A DNA stretch of 64,000 nucleotides from Fretibacter sp964410285 (GTDB lineage Bacteria; Pseudomonadota; Alphaproteobacteria; Caulobacterales; Maricaulaceae), in NCBI GenBank assembly GCA_964410285.1, contig CAYPFR010000006.1, positions 124,001-188,000 of the forward strand, given 5' to 3'. How positions within the stretch are numbered: position 1 is the first letter of the stretch; every line of letters starts with the position of its first letter. A program made the translations under genes and the position numbers. Below are positions 58,800 to 64,000 of the stretch, in pieces. Under the pieces are notes generated by a model. It made no database searches. It saw only the letters and a list, made by a program, of their open reading frames with translations, and had not been told where the DNA came from.

Positions 58800-59177
58800 A
58801 CCCTTGCATAAGCGTTTATGGTTATCAAAGCCTTAAGCAGAGCGAGGCATTGAAAGACGTTTTGGCCACTATTTAACAAGGGCTTAAACGAGCCTCCTAA
58901 ATGAAAGCGCTTATCCCCATCACGCTTAGCGCGCCTAAATGGGCGCTCCGCGTCAAAACTTACTTAGATGTGAATGAGAGGGGCATTTTGAAAGAACACG
59001 GCGCCATATATTTTTGGAGACGCGCGAATGCTACTCAGGCCTGAGGGTAAGCAGGCGCGGCTTTCAGCATAAGCAGCGGGCTTTTTATAGACAAAGCCGC
59101 CATTAGCCGTTATTTCAGGTGCCAAATAAAAATCGTTTCCATTTATCGCCGCGCGGCGCGCAAGAGAAAGCAAGCAT
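58800..59177. other. 378-bp divergent gap with a CtrA-like motif
   Basis: No gene, tRNA or convincing small ORF is seen between the unknown operon and the NDUFA9-like gene. It contains TTAA-CAAGGGC-TTAA at 58874-58888, a TTAA-N7-TTAA match but followed by A rather than C in both orientations, so a weaker CtrA-type site. It lies 75-89 bp upstream of the 58799 start and could act on that operon. Confidence 0.45.
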
Positions 59178-60137
59178 ATGTCAAAAGGTCTGGTTACGGT
59201 ATTTGGCGGCTCCGGCTTTGTCGGGCGTTATGTTGTGCGCGCGCTTTGCCGTGAGGGTTGGCGGGTGCGGGTCGCCCTGCGCCGTCCCCATACCGCCCAA
59301 GACCTCAAGGTTATGGGCAGCGTTGGTCAAGTGCAGCTTGTGCAGGCCAATATCCGCTTCCCCGAATCCGTTGCGCGCGCATTGGACGGGGCTAACGCCG
59401 CCGTTAACCTTGTTGCGGTCCTTTATGAGGAAGGGCAACAAAGTTTCGAAGCCTTGCACGTGCAAGGCAGCGCGGGCGTTGCGCAGGCCGCCGCAAGCGC
59501 GGGCATTTCAAATTTTGTGCAAATTTCTGCTATTGGCGCAGACCCGGACGGGGAAAGCGATTATGCCCGCACCAAGGGCCAAGGCGAGTTGGCCGTGAGA
59601 GCCGCCTTGCCGAGCGCCGATATTATGCGGCCGTCGATTATTTTTGGCGCAGAAGACAGCTTCTTCAACCGCTTTGCCGCAATGGCGCAGATGATGCCGG
59701 CCCTGCCATTGATCGGGGGCGGCGATACGAAATTCCAGCCCGTCTATGTCGGGGATGTGGCAGAGGCTATCATCAAAACCCTCAGCAGCGGCACGCGGGG
59801 AGAGACCTATGAGCTTGGCGGGCCGCGCGTCTATAGTTTCAAGGAACTCATGACATTTATGCTGGAGACCACCGGCAAAAAGCGGTTTTTATTGCCGCTT
59901 CCCTGGATGGCCGCAAGTGTTATGGGGTTTGCCGGAGAACTGAGCGGGAAACTGCCCTTCATCTCCCCTTTTATCACGCGCGATCAAGTCGTGAGCCTGA
60001 AATCTGATAATGTCGTTTCGGAGACCGCGAAAGGGTTTGAGGCGCTGGGTATAGAAACCGAAACCATCGAAGCGATTGTGCCCAGCTATATGGAGCGCTT
60101 TCGCAAATATGGCCAGTTCTACGAGAGCCGCGCTTAA
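59178..60137 (+). CDS. NDUFA9-like NAD(P)-binding protein
   Basis: 319 residues. The Rossmann motif is VTVFGGSGFVGRYVVRAL, with a modified SDR active site (SDYARTKGQGELAVRAA) and the RPSIIFGAEDSFFNRFA stretch that marks the NDUFA9/complex I-associated atypical SDR group. C-terminal GGGDTKFQPVYVGDVAEAII is conserved in that group. In mitochondria NDUFA9 helps complex I assembly; in alphaproteobacteria the role is less clear. No nuo genes are nearby. Confidence 0.88.
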   Translation: MSKGLVTVFGGSGFVGRYVVRALCREGWRVRVALRRPHTAQDLKVMGSVGQVQLVQANIRFPESVARALDGANAAVNLVAVLYEEGQQSFEALHVQGSAGVAQAAASAGISNFVQISAIGADPDGESDYARTKGQGELAVRAALPSADIMRPSIIFGAEDSFFNRFAAMAQMMPALPLIGGGDTKFQPVYVGDVAEAIIKTLSSGTRGETYELGGPRVYSFKELMTFMLETTGKKRFLLPLPWMAASVMGFAGELSGKLPFISPFITRDQVVSLKSDNVVSETAKGFEALGIETETIEAIVPSYMERFRKYGQFYESRA

Positions 60138-60201
60138 GTCCCCCAAGTCAAAACGCACGCCCAAAAGAGCGTGCGCTGCCGAGTGTCTCGCTTGATGATG
60201 G

Positions 60202-60609
60202 CTAAAACAGTTTTTTCGCGATCCCGCCCAAGGCACCAATGCCGCCAAGCGAATCCAGCAGTGAACCGCCGCTGCTCGACTTGTCAACTATCTGCGGAAG
60301 CGCGTCTTTGAGACCGTCTAGCAGCGAACCTTCGTCTGTACCCAGCTTGGCCGCAGCTTCGGAAATTTTCTCCCCGCCGATGACCTCTTTGAGCTGTTCC
60401 GTAGAGATTTCGGCATTATCGCCATCCCCAAGCCAGCTATCGGCGACATCACCCAAGCCCTTTTCTTTTAGCCCGCTGACAAGATTGCCAAGGTCTAGCC
60501 CGCCCTCGGCGCCGGCGCCCAAAAGATTGCCTAAAACGTCGTCAATCGCGCCGCTATTTCCGCCCAATTTTTGAGCCAGCAGTCCTTTAGCAAGATTCAT
60601 AATATCCAT
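60202..60609 (-). CDS. YidB-like (DUF937) protein
   Basis: 135 residues, Gly/Leu/Asp-rich and low in aromatics: LAKGLLAQKLGGNSGAIDDVL, WLGDGDNAEISTEQLKEVIG and ISEAAAKLGTDEGSLLDGL. This matches the YidB/DUF937 family, which are small cytoplasmic proteins of unknown function. A 22-bp palindrome (60638-60659) lies ~30 bp ahead of the start. Confidence 0.8.
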   Translation of the reverse strand: MDIMNLAKGLLAQKLGGNSGAIDDVLGNLLGAGAEGGLDLGNLVSGLKEKGLGDVADSWLGDGDNAEISTEQLKEVIGGEKISEAAAKLGTDEGSLLDGLKDALPQIVDKSSSGGSLLDSLGGIGALGGIAKKLF

Positions 60610-60637
60610 ATTCAGTTTTCCTCAGGGGTTAGGTAAG

Positions 60638-60659
60638 GCAAAATTATAGCTAATTTTGC
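60638..60659. promoter_or_regulatory. 22-bp palindrome upstream of the YidB-like gene
   Basis: GCAAAATTA-TAGC-TAATTTTGC is a perfect 9-bp inverted repeat with a 4-base loop, 29 bp ahead of the YidB-like ATG (60609) and ~156 bp ahead of the rightward methyltransferase lipoprotein. No T-run follows beyond the stem, so an operator is more likely than a terminator. No known consensus is recognised. Confidence 0.5.
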
Positions 60660-60814
60660 TGCCTTTTCCCTGAAGGCTAGACCCTGAACCCACGCTGAAT
60701 TGCTATGTTGCGTGGGGTTTTATGTTTATTGGCCGAAATGAGACCAGCAGTAAAAGATCATTGGCGGGAGGGCCAAGGGCTGATAATGTGCGCGCTTACA
60801 GGGAGACTCATATC

Positions 60815-61783
60815 ATGATTTCAAAATCGACACGCAATTTATGCCTAAGCACCGCTCTTGCGGTTATGCTCGCCGCCTGCGGGAGCGCCGAAAATGCGGC
60901 CAATAAAGTCAAGGACGCGGCCAGTGAAACCGGCGCCGCCGTGACAGATGCCGCTAAGAACGCGGCCATGGCCGCCAAAGACGAAGCCGCAATGGCAGCC
61001 AATAAAGCAAAGCTAGCCGCCGTTCTCGCCGCGCAAGATAACAAAGCCAAGGCACGCTATCAATATCGCCGTCCCGCGAAAACGCTGGACTTTCTCGGTA
61101 TTGCTCCGGGCATGAAAGTCGCAGAAGCCCTTCCGGGCGGGGGCTGGTATTCCAAAATCCTGATCCCTTATCTCGGGGATGAAGGCGCGCTCACGGGCAT
61201 TGATTATGCAATGGACATGTGGTCCGAATTTAGTTTCATGACGCCAGAGCGCATTGAAGCCAAGAAAACATGGCCAGCGGATTGGACGGCGGGCGCGCAA
61301 GACTGGCGCGGCGGCTCAGAGGCCGAGATCGGCGCCTTCACCTTTGGCGCGCGCGACACTACGCAGGACGGCAGCTATGATGCTGTGCTTTTCATTCGCG
61401 CCATGCATAATCTTTCGCGCTTTGAAGCCAATGGCGGTTATATGACCCAAGCGATTGCAGACACTCATGCTTTGCTTAAGTCCGGCGGCATTGTCGGCGT
61501 CGTGCAGCACGCAGGCCCCGAAAGCAATTCCGATGAATGGGCGACAGGCAGCAATGGCTACCTCAAAAAGTCAGCCGTGATCGCGGCCTTCACGGCCGCA
61601 GGTTTCGAGCTTGTTGGTGATAGTGATATAAACGCAAATCCGGCAGATGTCCCGTCAGAGACCGAGGGCGTTTGGCGCCTGCCACCTTCGTTAAGCGGGT
61701 CCAAAGACAATCCCGAAATGGCAGAAAAAATGAAAGCGATTGGGGAAAGCAATCGGATGACCCTAAAATTTGTAAAGCTATAA
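60815..61783 (+). CDS. Methyltransferase-like lipoprotein
   Basis: 322 residues from ATG 60815 (GGGAG upstream; the frame is open to 60722). A lipoprotein signal ends at MLAA-C (Cys20). An Ala-rich, repeat-like helical linker follows (NKVKDAASETGAAVTDAAKN and on, to ~residue 70). The rest resembles a class I SAM methyltransferase, with FLGIAPGMKVAEALPGGGWY as motif I and YDAVLFIRAMHNL as the strand-4 region. The family includes periplasmic or lipoprotein members in marine alphaproteobacteria. How SAM would be available outside the cytoplasm is unclear. A terminator follows. Confidence 0.82.
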   Translation: MISKSTRNLCLSTALAVMLAACGSAENAANKVKDAASETGAAVTDAAKNAAMAAKDEAAMAANKAKLAAVLAAQDNKAKARYQYRRPAKTLDFLGIAPGMKVAEALPGGGWYSKILIPYLGDEGALTGIDYAMDMWSEFSFMTPERIEAKKTWPADWTAGAQDWRGGSEAEIGAFTFGARDTTQDGSYDAVLFIRAMHNLSRFEANGGYMTQAIADTHALLKSGGIVGVVQHAGPESNSDEWATGSNGYLKKSAVIAAFTAAGFELVGDSDINANPADVPSETEGVWRLPPSLSGSKDNPEMAEKMKAIGESNRMTLKFVKL

Positions 61784-61812
61784 AACGCTTTCATTCCACG
61801 CGTAAAAAACAG

Positions 61813-61838
61813 CCCGCCGGTCTTGCCGGCGGGTTTTT
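61813..61838 (+). terminator. Intrinsic terminator after the methyltransferase lipoprotein
   Basis: CCCGCCGG pairs with CCGGCGGG around TCTTG and is followed by TTTTT, 30 bp after the stop. Confidence 0.93.
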
Positions 61839-62006
61839 CATATCGGCCTAAACTGCGCGAGCGTGCTTAAAAAATCAGCAAAGGCGAGAAAAGCGCGGTG
61901 AATATCGCGCCCCGCAGAATATCTCATATGCGGGCGCGGGGCCGTCATATTTCCAGCGGCCGTAAATCGGCTAACATCCCTGCAAGTCAATTTATGGGAG
62001 TCTCTT

Positions 62007-62462
62007 ATGTCCTCTGCTAAGCTTAACGATAGCGCTTCACCTCAAAATATCGTCTTTCGGTCGCGAAAAATGGTTAAACCTGAGGATTTAAATGGCCGTG
62101 ATACGCTCTTTGGCGGACGGCTGCTGGCATGGATTGACGAAGAATGCGCGATTTATTCGGCCTGCCAAATGGGTTCGGATTCGATTGTTACAAAATATAT
62201 CAGCGAGATGAATTTTCAGGCCCCTGCCTATAAAGGCGACGTCATAGAGATCGGCGTGGCCGCCACGGAAGTCGGCACGAGTTCCCTGACATTGACGGCC
62301 GTCGTGCGCGATAAAGTTAGCAAACGGGAGATCATCACGATTGACAAAATTGTCTTTGTCCGTGTTGACCGCGAAGGCCGTGCCGCTCCGCATAACATGA
62401 AAACCCGCCGTGCCGCGCGCGCCGCTTTGGCGCCGCAAAGACCGGATATAGTCGCCGCTTAA
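62007..62462 (+). CDS. Acyl-CoA thioesterase (hot-dog fold)
   Basis: 151 residues. FRSRKMVKPEDLNGRDTLFG and GGRLLAWIDEECAIYSACQ contain the catalytic region of YciA/BACH-type acyl-CoA thioesterases, with the Asp in WIDEECA. It hydrolyses acyl-CoA to free acid and CoA. A Lys/Arg-rich tail (TRRAARAALAP) follows. It stands alone between a terminator and a convergent transporter gene. Confidence 0.88.
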   Translation: MSSAKLNDSASPQNIVFRSRKMVKPEDLNGRDTLFGGRLLAWIDEECAIYSACQMGSDSIVTKYISEMNFQAPAYKGDVIEIGVAATEVGTSSLTLTAVVRDKVSKREIITIDKIVFVRVDREGRAAPHNMKTRRAARAALAPQRPDIVAA

Positions 62463-62472
62463 TCTCCCGCCT

Positions 62473-63444
62473 TTAAAACCATTTCAGCTTGCGGAAGATT
62501 ATCACTTGCACAGCGACGAGAATGGTAAGCAAAAGGCAAAAAACAGCAAAAGCAATTGGGCTATTTACGCCCGGTATGCCGCCTATATTAACCCCCAATA
62601 GACCCGTTAAAAACCCAAGAGGGAGGAAAATCGCGGCAATTACTGAGAGGATATAGGTATTTTTATTCAGCCGATCTGCGATCATATTCGCAAGTTCATC
62701 TTTGACTATTTGTGCGCGCTCTCGGATGGCATCGAGCTCTTCGACATAGCGCAGCACATGATTATAGCTCTCCTGTAGGCTGCGCTTTTGTACCTCCGAT
62801 AGCCAGTCCAGTTCTGCCATGCGTAATTGCGAAATCGCCTCTCTTTGCGGTGACATATGACGGCGCAGTACAATCGCTTGTTTTCGGATGTTGATAATGT
62901 CTTGCCGCAAGCCTGTATCCGCCCGCGTCAAAAGCGTTTCCTCGGCATCATCTGTCAGGTCATCAAGCGCGGAGAGCACGCTCTCGAAGCGCCCAGTTAA
63001 ATGCGAAATAAGCTGGCACAGGAAATCGCCCGCTGTATTGGGCGCTCTGCCGGCTCTGATATTGTTTTCAACAAAGCCGACGGCTTTTACGTCACGCATT
63101 TGCAGGCTGATGATACGGTGTGAGTCAATGAAAAGCCGGATGGAAACCATATCCTCTTGGCTTGCCCCCGCATTTAAATTCACGCCCCGCAAGATAACAA
63201 TCGCCCCTTCCCCGACTTGGGTCATGCGCGGACGCGTTTCATCAGCCGTCAGGGCGGAGATCACAAAGGGATCAAGATAGTCAAGCTCCGCGCTAAGCCA
63301 AGGCGCCGTGTCCTCATGGCCCGCGTCCATATGCACCCAGGCCAGTTGATCATCTTTTAGACCTTCGCTTATGGCTTCCCCCGACAAAGCGCTCGCTGTG
63401 CCGTCGCCATAGAGCCGATAGGCCAATATGATAGGCGTCTTCAT
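62473..63444 (-). CDS. CorA-family metal transporter, ZntB-like
   Basis: 323 residues from ATG 63444; the frame extends upstream to 63519 without clear similarity. The large cytoplasmic N-terminal domain is followed by a long coiled helix (SLQESYNHVLRYVEELDAI) and two C-terminal TM helices. Between them is the pore motif FLTGLLGVNIGGIPG, where GVN replaces the GMN of CorA, typical of the ZntB group that transports Zn2+ with H+. It ends LVAVQVIIFRKLKWF. A homopentamer in the family. Confidence 0.9.
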   Translation of the reverse strand: MKTPIILAYRLYGDGTASALSGEAISEGLKDDQLAWVHMDAGHEDTAPWLSAELDYLDPFVISALTADETRPRMTQVGEGAIVILRGVNLNAGASQEDMVSIRLFIDSHRIISLQMRDVKAVGFVENNIRAGRAPNTAGDFLCQLISHLTGRFESVLSALDDLTDDAEETLLTRADTGLRQDIINIRKQAIVLRRHMSPQREAISQLRMAELDWLSEVQKRSLQESYNHVLRYVEELDAIRERAQIVKDELANMIADRLNKNTYILSVIAAIFLPLGFLTGLLGVNIGGIPGVNSPIAFAVFCLLLTILVAVQVIIFRKLKWF

Positions 63445-63555
63445 AGGGTTATTGTGCTGTATTTGGCTGATAACACAAGCATAGATTAGGGCTCGGCGCC
63501 GCGTATCCATCGCGGCCAACAGCCCCTAAGCAGCGGAGTTACGGCCCGCCCGCCT

Positions 63556-64000
63556 TTACCATTTTTGGCTAAGGCGCATCCAATCGCGTTTGGGATTACC
63601 ATAAATCTGATCAAAAATTTCTAGCTGTAGTCCATTGGGCCGTCCGGTTGCGCTATTCCAAAGCATAGCCACACCTGAATTAATCTCTGGATCAAAAAGG
63701 ACAGCGGCCCGGTAACCTTCAACCGCGCCGCGGTGTCCGACAACGCGCCGTCCCTCATAATCATAGGTACGCCAGCCAAGTGCATATTGGCTATCTTTGA
63801 GGGCATGGAAATGACGGCGCATATTGCGGTTCTCGCGCGGGGTATTGATGCGGCCCAGTTGTAGCTCAGCTTGCAGCCCTGATGACAACACATGCGAATT
63901 TTCAATCATCTGTGCCTGTGTCCAGCGCGCCAGATCAACAATAGAACTATTGACCCCAGCCGCCGCAGGCACGCGGTAATAGGTTGGCTTAACCCGCCGG
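63556..64000 (-). CDS. Beta-lactamase-fold serine hydrolase, C-terminal part (runs off right edge)
   Basis: The last ~147 codons of a leftward gene, open to base 64000. It shows YYRVPAAAGVNSSIVDLARW and RRVVGHRGAVEGYRAAVLFD, the region of the HxG (KTG-like) motif of class C beta-lactamase-fold hydrolases, and ends DWMRLSQKW. The N-terminal SxxK is outside the window. The family includes esterases, D-aminopeptidases and penicillin-binding proteins; antibiotic resistance should not be inferred. Confidence 0.82.
   Translation of the reverse strand, partial: RRVKPTYYRVPAAAGVNSSIVDLARWTQAQMIENSHVLSSGLQAELQLGRINTPRENRNMRRHFHALKDSQYALGWRTYDYEGRRVVGHRGAVEGYRAAVLFDPEINSGVAMLWNSATGRPNGLQLEIFDQIYGNPKRDWMRLSQKW

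Noticed and set aside
58902..59173. Small ORFs in the gap before the NDUFA9-like gene
   Set aside because: No ribosome-binding site, no recognisable sequence and composition typical of noncoding DNA.
60154..60175. Hairpin after the NDUFA9-like gene as terminator
   Set aside because: CGCACGC pairs with GCGTGCG but neither side has a T-run; at best a weak attenuator.
63556..64000. Antibiotic-resistance beta-lactamase
   Set aside because: Only the C-terminal part is visible. The HxG-type motif and context fit the broad serine-hydrolase family, not a resistance enzyme.

Overview
The window looks like a chromosomal segment of an alphaproteobacterium of the Caulobacterales/Hyphomonadales type. 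The evidence is a block of cell-cycle genes with RcdA and a DUF1013/TrcR-type regulator, several TTAA-N7-TTAA motifs of the CtrA type, an Irr regulator divergent from fabA-fabB-fabI, a COQ9-family protein, and a HIG1 / cobalamin adenosyltransferase / etfBA neighbourhood. A large TonB receptor beside a secreted S9 peptidase and many lipoproteins fit an aquatic, peptide-scavenging aerobe. The genus cannot be fixed from the sequence alone. Most of the window is dense, ordinary chromosome. No rRNA, tRNA, transposase, integrase or CRISPR array was seen.

Layout. 1-5 kb: 5' end of ribonucleotide reductase alpha (leftward) with an NrdR box, a GT4 glycosyltransferase, MarC, an SDR, two small DUF465 proteins and a diguanylate cyclase. 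5-7 kb: purE-purK. 7-12.6 kb: an accessory-looking island with a collagen-like surface protein, facing a rightward MFS transporter-hybrid histidine kinase pair, closed by a convergent LuxR-type response regulator. Two near-identical 18-bp palindromes sit between the collagen gene and the transporter. 12.8-18.5 kb: COQ9, a two-gene ABC exporter, a TPR lipoprotein, queG and a HIT protein. 18.5-24 kb: S9 peptidase and TonB receptor. 24-30 kb: GT2, a small membrane protein, a remnant of an ABC-2/M1 aminopeptidase, a Rieske oxygenase, gluQRS and a DegP protease. 30-34 kb: HIG1 protein, ATR, a YghU-type GST and etfB-etfA.

34-41 kb: a coiled-coil protein behind a CtrA-type site, PPK2, an Uup-type ABC-F protein, cysK, then rcdA-DUF1192 and trcR with an unusual tandem-hairpin leader. 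41-47.7 kb: an MBOAT/AlgX-like acetylation pair, gyrB and a desaturase. 47.7-54.7 kb: a palindromic repeat, small lipoprotein, ThiF/MoeB-like protein, an Arg/Gly-rich secreted protein, a sulfotransferase-aminotransferase pair, an MBL-fold lipoprotein, a D-2-hydroxyacid dehydrogenase and an SH3 protein. 54.7-58.8 kb: irr | fabA-fabB-fabI and an unknown two-gene operon. 59-64 kb: NDUFA9-like protein, YidB-like protein, a lipoprotein methyltransferase, acyl-CoA thioesterase, ZntB/CorA-type transporter and the 3' part of a beta-lactamase-fold hydrolase.

Genes that appear to work together: purEK in purine synthesis; fabABI in unsaturated fatty acid synthesis beside an iron-responsive regulator; etfBA with ATR; the S9 peptidase with the TonB receptor in peptide use; rcdA and trcR in cell-cycle control. 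The most unusual parts are the collagen/MFS/two-component island with its paired palindromes, two unrelated enzymes carried on the same style of Ala-rich lipoprotein linker, and the tandem hairpins ahead of trcR.
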